DNA from: Quercus robur
Taxonomy: Eukaryota; Streptophyta; Magnoliopsida; Fagales; Fagaceae
DNA: 64,000 bases
Reading direction: 5' to 3'
Assembly (NCBI RefSeq): GCF_932294415.1
Contig: NC_065537.1
Coordinates: 1,798,001-1,862,000 of the forward strand
The notes under the pieces were generated by a model. That model worked only from the letters and a program-made list of their open reading frames with translations, did not search any database and was not told the DNA's origin. The position numbers and the translations under genes are program-made. How positions within the stretch are numbered: the first letter of the stretch is position 1; every line of letters starts with the position of its first letter. Of this stretch, positions 1-10,924 are shown piece after piece.

Positions 1-189
1 TTGCAACCCTAGTATCCATAATACGAGTATCTCCCCATATGCATGTCTATTAACCACTTTTTCAATAAATATCAAATGCCTTAAATCACAACTAAAATTA
101 AGACTATGAAATTTTTTCCAAGAAGGAATATTACCTGCCATACAAGTGGAATGAGTGACTGGCTGAATTACATTGTTGGCCATGTGAAC

Positions 190-1165
190 TTATTTCTTAG
201 CGAAATCAAAATTGCCTGATTGAATTGGAGTTCCCAGCATAGCCAAGAATTGTTGGCATTGCTCTTGATTGAATGAAAATGAAGTAGAAGCAGAAGTAGA
301 GTTATTTTCAACTTGTTCATCTTGAAGATTGACTTGGTGTACCACTATGGGCTTCTTTCCCTTTAGCTTGAAGCTATTAGGGTAGTCATGGATCTTGTAA
401 CACTTCTCAACAATGTGACCCATCATACCAGAGTGACTATAGGTGGGATTTCCCCCCCCCCCCCCTATTATTATGGTTATCTGAAGAAGAAGATACCTTA
501 GTAACTAGGGTTGTTGATTCAACAAAATTTGAGCCCTAACTTGAGCATAGGAGTCATTAAGACCCACTAAGAATTGCATCACTAAATCTTGGTGCTGAAG
601 ATCACTGAGTTTCTTACCTAAGTTGCACGTGCAAGATCCACAAGAACACGTTGGAAAAGGTCGAAAATTTTGCAATTGCTCACATAAAGCCTTCAAATGA
701 GTGAAATATGAAGTAATTGACGATTGACCTTGAGTAATACCAGCAATATCCTTTTGTAATTGAAAAACTCGTGGTCTATTTCCTTGTGAATGTCTCCCCT
801 TAAGATTGTTCTAGATTTCAAGAGCAGTGTCTCTACAGATTATACTTGTAGTAATTTCTTGAGAAATGGAATTGAGGATCTACAAAGCAACTATTTTGTT
901 GCAGCAAATCCAAGCTTGAATTGCCGATGGTGTCATGACCATTGGAGATGAGAGTCAATTTGCCATCAATAAACCCTAACTTGTTCTTGGCAATCAATGC
1001 CATTTGCATTGATCTTGCCCAAGTTGGGTAATTTTCTCCCACAAGAGGTTGATACACAAGCATGGCACCACGGCTATCTCCGTGGTGCAAGTACAAAGGA
1101 TTTGAAGGATCATCAAAGATGGATGAGCTTTGTGAAGAGGATGAAGAAGTTGAAGTCGATGCCAT
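190..1165 (-). pseudogene. Copia-type retrotransposon gag, broken
   Basis: The N-terminal part (from 1165 downward) has the usual Copia gag opening: a Ser-rich leader, then the DDPSNPLYLHHGD and YPTWARSMQMAL motifs of the retrotran_gag_3 / UBN2 families. The frame is lost near 915, and a Trp codon appears changed to TAG near 811 (EIW-NNL context). The middle continues at 505-696 with LKALCEQLQNF-like and FLVGLNDSYAQVRAQIL motifs. The end at 190-426 holds a degenerate zinc knuckle (GMMGHIVEKCYKIHDYP) whose first cysteines are replaced. A run of 14 C at 452-465 lies just before the knuckle. The rest of the element (protease to RNase H) must lie beyond the left edge. It cannot make an intact Gag. 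Confidence 0.85.
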
Positions 1166-1202
1166 TTAAATGGAAGTGTTTTCGACTTGCTGCTCTTACC
1201 AT

Positions 1203-1545
1203 AAATCAAAATCTGACCAAAAAAAAAAAAAAATCTAATTCTCATAATTACAAAAGAAGTTACAACTTTGTTTTTATACTCTAGAAACAAAGTAAACAAA
1301 TTTGAATTGGGAACGTAACTAACTAAATAATGAACTTAACCTTTTTTTTTTTGGTTGAGAAAAACTAATGAACTTAACCGATTGGTTACTTACAATATGA
1401 CAGCATTTCATATGATAACTACTTACTAACAAAAACTGTACACTATACGACCTGTAGCATTGTAAATAATAACAATTAAACTATAGTCCTTTATGCAGAC
1501 TGTACAAGAAATTCAGCTGAATGCTTATTGCTTTGTTTCTTGACA
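1203..1545 (-). repeat. Possible 5' LTR of the Copia remnant
   Basis: Read on the minus strand, TGGTAAGAGC just left of 1203 resembles the initiator-Met tRNA primer site (TGGTATCAGAGC) used by Copia elements, placing an LTR to its right. At 1546 the sequence resumes similarity to intron 1 of the kinase pseudogenes, so the element ends there; on the minus strand it starts TGTCAAG. The far LTR is outside the window, so the boundaries are inferred from these two junctions only. Confidence 0.35.
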
Positions 1546-1972
1546 AAAACTACGAAATGATAAATTGCAAATATATATATTCAGATACTAAAATTTTCTT
1601 GTCTAACTCAAAGTTCTTTGAAACTTACTTGGATCATTTTGGTGCTTCCACATGATACCAATCTATGACAAAATATTCTGTGAAATTGAATTAGGAGGAA
1701 GAAAGAATTGCATACAGAAATGGTACTTTATAATTTATAGTAAGAATTTGGAAATTCTAGGATGGAATTCAGCAAAGATACTCACAGTTTCCGCGTGAGA
1801 GTACTTTCCAAGAAGAAATAAAATATAAGACAAAAGAGAGAGTTTCCTGCACTGAACAGTTTCTACTAGGGACAAAAAGTGTGTTTTGTAGCTTTATCTG
1901 TGAGTCAAAATGTGACTTTGGCCAATTTAATTGCTGAGAGCATTCACATCTTGGGACAACTCAATTGCTAGC
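1546..1972 (-). pseudogene. RLCK-VII kinase copy A, 5' remnant (exon 1 and upstream)
   Basis: This stretch is clearly similar to the 5' ends of kinase copies B (28380-28760) and C (37910-38300). Positions 1629-1653 form a 25-base exon, ATG to donor GT, of exactly the same length and phase as exon 1 of B and C, here coding for MWKHQNDP instead of MRKHHVDS. Upstream sequence follows up to the Gypsy LTR at 1973. Intron 1 runs into the Copia remnant near 1546, and exons 2 to 6 are not seen. The copy was therefore cut on both sides by retroelements, or the rest lies off the left edge. Confidence 0.7.
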
Positions 1973-2532
1973 TGAAGAGGAAGAATATTGAGATGATGGA
2001 TCAAAATATATAGATGATGGGTCCATTTGGATGGGCTTAATAGATCTAAATAGGTGGGCTGGATGTGGATGGATCTAGTATGGACGGACCAGGGTGGACG
2101 GACCAAAGGGCCACGTGGCACTAACTTGATCATTATGTGGCTCTAAGGAATCTTAAATGGAAATGACTTGCGTCTTATGATTAACCCTAGCCTGTAGAAT
2201 CCCAACATGAATAGAATTCTAATACAAAGAAGATTCTGGAAAATACGCCCATTAATGAGTATCTTCCCTGTATGGAAAAGGTTTGTTGCGCAAGCATAGG
2301 AGTTTGGTTCTACACTACTATAAAAACCCAAAGACCCTCAGAAAACAGGTATGCATAATTTACCCATTTCTAGCACTCTAGAGTTGTGAGAATAGTTCTA
2401 ACTTGACCTTTGGAGGGTATTTGGCCGACACCATACCAGTGCTCTTTGTTAGGTCTTCTCTGTTTATTGTATAGGTATTGTTTCGAGCGTACGAGGACTG
2501 TGTAGCTCATTGGTGATTTTTTGGCATCATCA
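1973..2532 (+). repeat. 5' LTR of the Gypsy element
   Basis: Starts TGAAGAGGAAG and ends GCATCATCA; it is repeated at 9861-10372. The 5' copy is about 48 bases longer, with extra sequence around 2040-2090. A TATA box (TATAAAAA at 2319-2326; same motif at 10159 in the 3' LTR) is the probable promoter of the genomic transcript. Confidence 0.9.
2319..2326 (+). promoter_or_regulatory. TATA box of the Gypsy LTR
   Basis: TATAAAAA about 210 bases before the LTR end, conserved in both LTR copies. This is the usual place for the U3 promoter of an LTR element. Confidence 0.5.
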
Positions 2533-2618
2533 AATGGCACCGTCTGTGGGAAAGACTGCGACTTGTAAGCCACACAAATGCTTCCCGGACAAAGAGTTAT
2601 ATGGTACTTACTCGCTTG

Positions 2619-4082
2619 ATGGCAACCACCAACAACGTTCAGGGAGATGAGCCACAACCTACTACCCTGGAGAGACAGGTCCAAACCCTTACAGTGGTAG
2701 TGGAACGCCTCATTAGACCAAACCAAACCTTGAGGAATAGCTGCGACAGAAAAACGCAGCGATGGGAAACCAAGAGGAAGATCAAGAGGGTACTAGTACT
2801 AATCGAAGGAACTAGAAGGGGCCGGAAGGTAGTAACGCCCCAAATAGACCAGATAGACAAGACATGAGCCATCCATTTGTTACTGATATAGCCCTGCCCC
2901 ACATTGTCGAAGAGATGCAGATGATGAAAGAACAGATGGAGTGCATGATAAGCGTGCTCAAGGCAAGAGTTTCTAATGATCTCGACGATCTAGTCCACCG
3001 AACAGATTCACCATTCACCATGTCTATCAACTCTTTCCCCATTTCTCTAAAGTTTCGTATGCCGCAAGTGGAAAACTACGACGGAAACAAGGACCCGCTA
3101 GATCACTTAGAGTCTTTCAAGACCCTGATGCACCTTCAGGGGATACCGGACGAGATCATGTGTAGGGCCTTCCCCATTACGTTAAGGGCCCTGCAAGGAT
3201 ATGGTTCAGCAAGCTGACGCCCAACTCCATTAGTTCCTTCAAAGAATTGAGCACCCAATTTGCATCGCACTTCATCGAGGGACATAGGTATAAGAAGCCT
3301 ACTGCATGCTTGATGAATATTAAGTAGTGGGAGGATGAGACGTTGAGGTCCTACATAACCCGTTTTAATAAGGAAGCACTCTCGATTGACGAGGCTGACG
3401 ATAAGATTCTCGCAGTAGCCTTCACGAACGGATTGTGAAAGGGTAAATTCTTATTCTCCTTATACAAGAATGACCCAAAAATCATGTCAGATGTGCTTTA
3501 CAGGGCCACCAAGTACATGAATGCTGAAGATGCGCTGCTGGCACGCAAAGAAAAACCCAAGAAGAGAGAGAGGCAGGAGGAAGCCCGGCAGGATAAGGGT
3601 AGGAAGATGGCTAGAATAGGAGAAAAAAGAGATGATCGATGATCCAAGCCCTCGACGGGGAGGTTTACAAACTTCACCCCCTGAATACCCCATTTGATCA
3701 GGTCCTATTGCAGATCAAAGATGAAGGAGCCTTAACTTTCCTCGGCAAATTGAAGGGTGATCTCAGCAAGTGTCCCAGGGATAAATATTGCTGTTTCCAC
3801 TGAGACCACGACCATGATACGTCTGATTGCTATGACTTAAAGCAACAGATAGAAGGCCTCATTGGACAAGGAAAAATGCAAAAGTTCATTAGCAAGGAAG
3901 GAATAGAACAAAATCAAGGATCACCAGCTCGAAGAGAAAATGAGCGACCCAGGCCACCCATGGGAGATATAAGGATGATCACAGGGGGTAGCACTTCTAG
4001 TTCCTCTAAGAAGGCACGTAAGGCATACCTACGGATGGTTCAAAACATTCAACTAACAGGGTACGCCTCGAAGATGGCGTAG
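2619..4082 (+). pseudogene. Gypsy gag, with stops
   Basis: An ATG at 2619 (or in frame at 2601) opens MATTNNVQGDEPQPT. The capsid region (2864-3217 and on) holds [34 protein letters not shown] and similar motifs of the retrotransposon gag family. It continues through KYMNAEDALLARK (near 3510) to a degenerate zinc-knuckle area with HDTSDCYDLKQQIEGLI (near 3815). Frame changes and stops (near 3325 and 3437, among others) break it, so it is a remnant. The frame at 3876-4082 leads into the protease. Confidence 0.85.
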
Positions 4083-6105
4083 GTTGACAATCCCGTCATT
4101 GGGTTCACAGAGGAAGACGCTCGACGGCTCCACCACCCCCATGATGATGCACTCGTAGTCAGTATACGGGTAGGAGACTATAATACCTACAGGGTGCTGA
4201 TAGACAACGGAAGCTCCGCAGATATTTTGTACTATTCGGCCTTTCAGCAAATGAGAATAGAGAAGGAACAATTGATCCCAGTAAGCGCCTTGCTCGTAGG
4301 TTTTGGAGGAACAAGGATGTACCCACTAGGTGCGGTCATCCTACCGATAACAGTTGGAGATTGCCTTTAGCAAATCACGAGGGACGTAACCTTCCTAGTC
4401 GTTGATTGCTCATTCGCGTACAATGCCATACTGGGCATCCTATTTTGAATTCATGGAAGGCTGTAACATCAACCTATCATCTAATGATCAAGTTCCCCAT
4501 TGAGTATGTGGTAGGAGAAGTAAAAGGCGATCAGGTAGCAGTGCGTGAATGCTACATTGTGATGCTAGAAATGGATGACCACTAGCAAACCATGTGCATA
4601 GAGGAATAACAAGCAGCAGAGCCTGTAGAAGAACTAGAGGAAGTAACCCTTGATGACTCCAAACCTGAGCGGACGACTAGAGTGGGCACGTTGGCTAGAC
4701 AATCAGTTCGTAACGAGCTCATGACATTTCTAAGGGAGAATCAAGATGTATTTGCCTAGAGTCACGAGGACATGCCAGGGATTAACACTTCAGTCATAGT
4801 TCACAAATTGAATGTGTCACCCTCATCCTCTCCTATTTGATAGAAGAAGCACGTGTTCGCTCAAGAGCGAGACAAAGCGATAGCAGAGGAGGTTCGGAAG
4901 TTGTTAGAAGCAAATTTTATTCAAGATGTATACTACCCAGACTGGTTGGCAAATGTGGCTATGGTAAAAAAGGCTAATGGAAAGTGGAAGATGTGCGTAG
5001 ACTTCACGGACCTCAATAGAGCCTGCCCCAAGGACAGTTACCCGCTTCCACGAATAGATACCTTGGAAGACTCGACCGTGAGACATCAGCTGCTGAGCTT
5101 CATGGATGTATTCTCTGGATATAACCAGATCAGAATGGATGAGGCTGACCAAAAGGATGCACAGGCTTATGTCAAAGCTTGCAACAAATGCCGAAGATTT
5201 GGTAACATCGTTAGACAACTGCCAGAAGAACTTACCCCTATGACGGCCCCGTGGCCATTCGCTCAATGGGGATTAGATATCATGGGCCCCTTTCTGATAG
5301 CAGTCAGGCAGTTAAAGTTTCTAGTAGTTGGCATTGACTACTTCACCAAATGGGTGGAGGCAGAAGTCCTAGCCATTATCACAAAAAAAAAAAAAAATTC
5401 GAAATTTTGTCTGGAAGAACATCATTTATAGGTATGGGATACCTAGGGTGCTTGTCTTTGACAATGGAAGGAAATTCGACAACAACGCATTCAGGGATTT
5501 TTGCTCAGAGCTAGGGATTAAGAACCACTACTCGTCATTTGCTCATCCACAAGCCAATGGACAAGTTGAAGTTACGAACCGTTCCTTGCTCAAAATCATC
5601 AAGACTCGGCTTGAGAGGGCAAAAGGCATATGGCCGGAGGAACTACCAAGTGTCCTGTGGGCATACCAGATAACAATAAGGACACCTATAGAGGAGACGC
5701 CATTTTGACTAGCATACGGGAGCGAGGCAGTCATCCTAGTAGAGGTAGGGGCTCACAAGCTACCAAGTGGATAATTATGATGAAAGTAAGAACGATAAAG
5801 CCCTTCGCTTGCAACTAGACCTGATAGACGAAGTGCGAGCAATAGCAGAGCAAAGACTGGGGCGATACCAGAACCTTATGGTAAAGAACTACAACTCCAA
5901 AGTCAAGCACAGAGACTTCCAGGTTGGAGACTTAGTCTTGAGGAAGGTAATGGGCGTAGCCAAAGATCCTACCCAAGGAAAGCTCGGCCCCAACTAGGAG
6001 GGACCCTACAGAGTCACATCATGGCAAAGGAAAGGAACTTGCCATCTAGAGACATTAGACGAGCAACAGCTGCAACATCCATGGAACGCTGAGCATCTAT
6101 GAAAG
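4083..6105 (+). pseudogene. Gypsy pol: protease, truncated RT fused to integrase
   Basis: The aspartic protease (4090-4460) has VLIDNGSSADILY with the usual D-G-S site. The RT fingers and palm start follow at 4853 (WKMCVDFTDLNRACPKDSYP, then SGYNQIRMDEADQ). Directly after this the same open frame passes into the integrase zinc-finger end (DAQAYVKACNKC) and the core start WGLDIMGPF. The RT catalytic YxDD block and all of RNase H are missing. The integrase core continues at 5448 with VFDNGRKFDN and HPQANGQVEVTNR, so the D, D and E positions are visible. A run of 14 A near 5382-5395 shifts the frame inside the integrase, and stops occur near 4370 and 4759. The element cannot retrotranspose by itself. 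Confidence 0.85.
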
Positions 6106-6319
6106 TAGTACCATTAAAAATGACGATGTGGAAAGCAACATTCGACGGATCCTTATTTTATTCACATTTTAATTATTGCAACATTCTCCAGTTTCCTAGT
6201 TTTAACTACATAGATAGTTTATTTTTGCTACAATACTTTAAGCATTATTTTTAAGCTTCTTTTCCCTTTAAAGAGCTACTTTTGGTTTAATAATAAGAGG
6301 AATATTCAGATATGACTGA

Positions 6320-6840
6320 TATGTTTTCTACAAAAGTGGATGGCCCATCCAAGAAGGGTGGAAATTTTATTAAGTCCATAAAGTGGACGGCCCATCCAAG
6401 AAGGGTGGAAATTTTATTAAGTCTATAAAGTGGACAACCCATCCAAGAAGGGTAGAAGTTTATGGTCCATAAAGTGGACGGTCCATCTAATAAGGATGGA
6501 AATTTTAGTCCATAAAATGGATGGTCCATCCAAGGAGGACGGAAACTTTCTAAGAAGGATGGAAATTTGTCCATAAAGAGGACGGTCCATCCAAGATGGG
6601 TGGAAATTTTATGTAGTCCATAAAGTGGACGGTCCACCCAATAAGGACAAAAATTTTATAAAGTCCGATGGTTCATCCAAGTAGGATAAAAACTTTATAG
6701 AGTCCACAAAGTGGATGATTCATCCAAGAAGGATGGAAACTTTATTTAATCCACAAAATGGACGGTTTGTCCCTAGAGGATTGAAATTTGTCCATAAAAT
6801 AGACGGATGAAAGTGTTATTATTTACAAGGTGGATGGATC
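6320..6840 (+). repeat. Minisatellite in the Gypsy 3' region
   Basis: Imperfect units of about 45-55 bases are repeated roughly nine times, built on CATAAAGTGGACGGTCCATC followed by AAGRAGGRTGGAAATTTTAT. Looser relatives of the unit (TGGACGGATCC) continue to about 7150. The array separates integrase from the antisense ORF and has no coding sense. Confidence 0.8.
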
Positions 6841-7531
6841 ATCCACCCAAAAAATGAACGGATCCAACTTAAGGACAGGCCCAACTCAATAAATATTCAC
6901 TGCCAATGGGTGGACGAACTCATCCTAAAATGAATAATAAAAAACTGAAATCCATATAATGGATGGATCCAACTTGTGGTTTAATCAAAAACTTCCAAGA
7001 CCACGAATGGACAGACCTGTCTTATCATGTGAATACATCCATATAATATAAAGTAAAAATAAAAGCCCGTCATAGAGGACAGATCTAAATCAACTGAATC
7101 AAATTTGATCATTGTGCAGACAGGTTCATCTTAGAGGACAGATCCCCAGTGAAAATAGTTATAAGAAGTTGTTATAACAGGCTCGAAGGAATATTAAAAT
7201 TAACAATTCACATTTCACCAGAAGACGGATACATCTAAAAAGATTGTCTTTAAATCACTAGCTACATACTCAAAGTAATTTTTTTACATGCCACAAAGTG
7301 ACGACTAAAAATTAAATGATTGTTCCCAAAATCGTTACAATCCAAGAAACGTTAATATTTTACTGCTGAGGGGAGGTGATTTCAATGTTCTCTTCAACAT
7401 TTACAATCTGACGGACGTCACCATCAATGGGCTAGGCCTGGTTTCCAAGAGGAACTAACTCCCCGTTGCTAAGGGCTGCATTATCAGCAACTAAGTCCTC
7501 CGTGCTCTGAGGTGACGAGTTGGACAGTAGC

Positions 7532-8449
7532 TTAGGGTTGTGTATCTATGCTAAGTTGAGAAAAATCAAGGTCAGGATAAGCCCTCTTTGCCTGGCAGAT
7601 AGCATCGTCAAAACTGTTCACATAAGAGGTCCCAAGCTTCTTTAGGAGGGCGCCGGAGTCGTAATATTCACGAATCTTTGCCTCTTTTGACTGATGGATT
7701 TGGTCATTGGCATCCTTTATTTCTTTCTCTTTACCCTCCAAGACCTTCCTCAATGTTTCAACTTGCTGATCAAGCTCCTTCCTGACCTTCTCCGAGTGAC
7801 AGAGTTTTTTCTACATACTAACTCTCCAAGTCTTAAGACCGTTCAATTCCTCCTCTTTCTCATTGGCCTTCACCCTAACACAGTCCAGCACTGTCTCATG
7901 ATTCAGATACCGTCCCCTCAACCCTTTCATCATCACCATAGCCTGAAAATAAAGGTTATTAGTGACGGAAGTAAGTGAATGGAAAAATAGGAAGTGGACG
8001 GCATAACATACCCGGGCAATACTAAACAGCCCCGTTTCCCCCATGGCCTCCATAGCATGATTGCCTAAGTCCTCATAGTCGTCAGATGACATGATGGACG
8101 TAAGCTTCTTAAGAGCATATTTGGAGTCCCCTCGGAGGAGGATGGGTGGCTTTTCTTGGGTTATGGACGAGCCCTTCATTAAACCTTTCCGAACTCCATG
8201 CTTGGCAGGAGTAACGGGCTCTAAAACTGTTTTGGGTTTCTTAGGTAGACGACTTTGCTTCTTTGCTTCATTAAACCTCCATGCTTCATTAAACCTTTCT
8301 TTTTGACGGATTGGACGCACCCGTCTCCTTAAGTTAGCCTTTAACCTCTTTCTTTTTTGTTGCCTGTTGCTTGATGATGACTTTTCTTTTAGCTGCATCC
8401 ATTTTTTCAAAATAGTGGACGGACTTTGAATTTTGAGCAAGTATAACAA
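7532..8449 (-). pseudogene. Antisense extra ORF of the Gypsy element, C-terminal coiled-coil part
   Basis: From 8449 to 7811 the frame codes for a very basic stretch rich in Lys, Arg and Ser, then an acidic turn and AMVMMKGLRGRYLNHETV. It passes, after a frame break near 7811, into KEKEIKDANDQIHQSKEAK and then YYDSGALLKKLGTSYVNSFDD (7753-7532). Long charged heptad-like runs predict a coiled coil. Antisense proteins of Tat elements usually end with such a coiled coil and a Y-Y-D-S type tail, so I read this as the C-terminal half of the ORF beginning at 9556. It is broken by frameshifts. Confidence 0.55.
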
Positions 8450-8671
8450 AAACTCAAAGTGACAAACTTATGTGCTCTAACTTGGGCTTTGCATCGAAGG
8501 GTGGCTCTGGTTGGCTCTGGTTCATCATAGTACCAATGCAGTGTGTTGAGATTGATCAATTTAGCCCACATCCTCTCTTTAAGTTAGGTTTTGTTAAAAA
8601 ATTTCTCCAAAAAACTGAATTGTTCAAGCATGACTAGAGGACAGTCCCGAGTTGCAAAGAAAGACGGACCG

Positions 8672-9556
8672 TTATGCATTAAAGAAAAGTTGAAACATAA
8701 AAAAGTATTGACTGACGGAGGCATACCCAACAGTGGAATTATGCCCATGTTTTGTCAACAAGCATGAATTTGGTGTCATTAGGGTGACACATCCACTCAT
8801 CACCCTCAAAAAAGAAATAACGACTCTTTCAATCTCTGTTGGAGTCAGGATTGTCACAAATAAGCCTTAGCAATGGGCCCCTAGGCGTGAAGTTGTACAT
8901 GCCCACGGGCCCTTAGGCGCGAAGTTGTACATGCCCTTGGACTAGGTAATCTCGAAAGGACGGTAGTAGTGGAAAAATTCTTCCATCATCAACCTTCGTG
9001 CCCCATCCGACATAGCACCATATAGGACCTCCACACTAAGGAAGACCCTCCAAGCATTTGGTGAGATCTGGTTGACGGATAGTCCAAGATATTGGAGGAG
9101 GCGACGGTGGAGGGTGCTTAAGGAAAATCTAAGCCCTGCCTTCAACATTTGCTCATAAATCCCTAGGTCTTCAAGACCCTCGTAGTAACACTTCTCTAAT
9201 TTATAATGTAGACGCATGGGTATATTGTCAAGTATTTGATACTTATCCCTAAGTGTTTTGAAGTGTGTTTCTTTGATTTTGGAGATAAAATAATTGACCG
9301 TCCATAAGGGGAGAAGGATGAACTCCCTAAGCCCATTAGGTCTTATGACAGATTGGATTGGGGGGTCAACATCCATTAAACTGTCACTAGAGTCACCGTT
9401 TAACTCCTCTGTCCCTGGATCCTTGTATATTGAAGAGGAAGCTGACAGACTCCTCTCTTCACTAGGACTGTCAGGGTCTTTATGACCTGACGGGTACACT
9501 TTATCGTAACCCACTCTATCGTGGACAAATGACTGGTTACTTGACGCACTAGACAT
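8672..9556 (-). pseudogene. Antisense extra ORF of the Gypsy element, N-terminal part
   Basis: An open frame of 204 codons (9556 to 8942) opposes gag-pol. It has an acidic, Ser-rich leader and then a folded-looking domain with LKAGLRFSLSTLHRRLLQYL and SVNQISPNAWRVFLSVEVL. This pattern (hydrophobic core, then Gly-Leu, Gln, Pro-Asn-Ala/Ser-Trp-Arg) is that of the plant family named putative gypsy-type transposase domain (PF04195, Transposase_28). After the stop at 8942 the same protein seems to continue in other frames toward 8672 (FFEGDEWMCHPND near 8800). Function is unknown in the family. Membership is recognised by motif, not by a search. Confidence 0.6.
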
Positions 9557-9860
9557 GACCTACACGTGACGGTAAAACCTAAGACTAACAGTGCTATAAT
9601 GGTTGATGGATGCGTAAAGGTCTAAAGAAGTAAAAGTGCATGAAAATTTAACGTAAAAAGAGGAGGATGCTTAGACGCGGAAGACAAAGGGGCGTTTCGA
9701 TTCCCGTGATCAACCATTCAGCAAACGGCATGCGTCCATCATTAATTACCCTGGGCCAGCTTGTCCATGCTAGGGGGCATTCGTCAAAAGTTCAAATTAA
9801 ACCGTCACCCCGCGTGTCCATCCACTCACAGAGAATGGACTCACGGGGTGAGGGGGCAAC

Positions 9861-10372
9861 TGAAGAGGAAGAATATTGAGATGATGGATCAAAATATATA
9901 GATGACGAGTCCATTTGGATGGGCATAACAGAGTGGACGGGCCAAAAGGCCATGTGGCACTAACTTGGTCATTATGTGGTCTCCAAGGAATCTTAAATGG
10001 AAACGACTTGCGTCTCACGATTAACCCTAGCCCATAGAATCCCAACATGAATAGAATTCTAATACGAAGAAGATTCTGGAAAATACGCCCATTAATGAGT
10101 ATCTTCCCTATATGGAAAAGGCTTGTTGTGCAAGCATAGGAGTTTGGTTCTACACTACTATAAAAACCCAAAGGCTCTCAGAAAATAGGTACGCATAATT
10201 TACCCCTCTCTAGCACTCTAGAGTTGTGAAAATAGTTCTAACTTGACCTTCGGAGAGTATTTGGCCGACACCACACCGGTGCTCTCTGTTAGGTCTTCTC
10301 TGTTTATTGTGCAGGTATTGTTTCGAGCGTATGAGGACTGTGTAGTTCACTAGTGATTTTTCAGCATCATCA
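9861..10372 (+). repeat. 3' LTR of the Gypsy element
   Basis: Repeats 1973-2532 with substitutions and one block of about 48 bases missing. It begins TGAAGAGGAAG after a G-rich tract and ends CAGCATCATCA. Confidence 0.9.
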
Positions 10373-10810
10373 GGCCAGCAATTTTAAATAAGTGAGAATC
10401 TCTTAGTGGAATGGTAGACAAATGACGTGGTCTACCATGAGTACTATATAATTTTTCAGGGCTTTTACATCAATTGAGTTGTTCCGTTCGTACCATAGAT
10501 TGACTCCAATGGCTTGGGTAACTCACATGCTAGTCCAAGAAATCCAACTTAGTCAATTTGTATATGCAATCTCTAAAATGTGGATAAAGGAATTACAATG
10601 TTTTTTTTAGTTGCTTTGGCTGCTAATTTATCTGTTTTTAAGAAAGTTATCCATAAATTTTTAACTATTTATAAAAAAAAACTCTCCATGTTTTCCCATT
10701 TTCTAATGATTTTCTGCCATTTATTATTTCCCATCAACTTTTGGTACCTCTTTAAGGCTCCTCTGGACCCCGGGTTTGTGCAAATAGAAAGCTTATAAGA
10801 TCATCTTTAC
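10373..10810. other. Intergenic DNA between Gypsy and LINE
   Basis: About 440 bases of AT-rich sequence. I see no coding region, no similarity to the other blocks of the window and no repeat structure. Its right end supplies the target duplicated by the LINE. Confidence 0.5.
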
Positions 10811-10924
10811 AACAGTACCAAAGTTTTTTTTTTTTTTGAAAAGAGTAACTTCATTCATGAATATAAAAGAGCCCAAAAAGGCATTACAACAGAGGAGACC
10901 AGCAAAGACAAAGAAACTAATAGT

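Larger units (their letters stand above)
1973..10372 (+). mobile_element. Tat-type Gypsy LTR retrotransposon, 8.4 kb, defective
   Basis: Two direct LTRs (1973-2532 and 9861-10372), each beginning TG and ending CA, flank the element. The primer site follows the 5' LTR after two bases (TGGCACCGTCTGTGGGA, the tRNA-complementary type common in plant Gypsy elements), and a G-rich polypurine tract precedes the 3' LTR (about 9844-9858). Between them lie gag, protease, truncated RT fused to integrase, a minisatellite, and an ORF on the opposite strand. This order, with an antisense extra ORF between integrase and the 3' LTR, is known for the plant Tat lineage. Many in-frame stops make it non-autonomous. 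I could not find a clean 5-bp target duplication. It sits in the upstream region of kinase copy A. Confidence 0.9.

Noticed and set aside
6287..6637. 116-codon minus-strand frame with repeated GWTVLFMD-like words
   Set aside because: It is the translation of the minisatellite in the Gypsy element, with no independent coding evidence.
1968..10377. 5-bp target duplication of the Gypsy element
   Set aside because: CTAGC on the left and GGCCA on the right do not match, so I do not claim one; rearrangement after insertion is possible.
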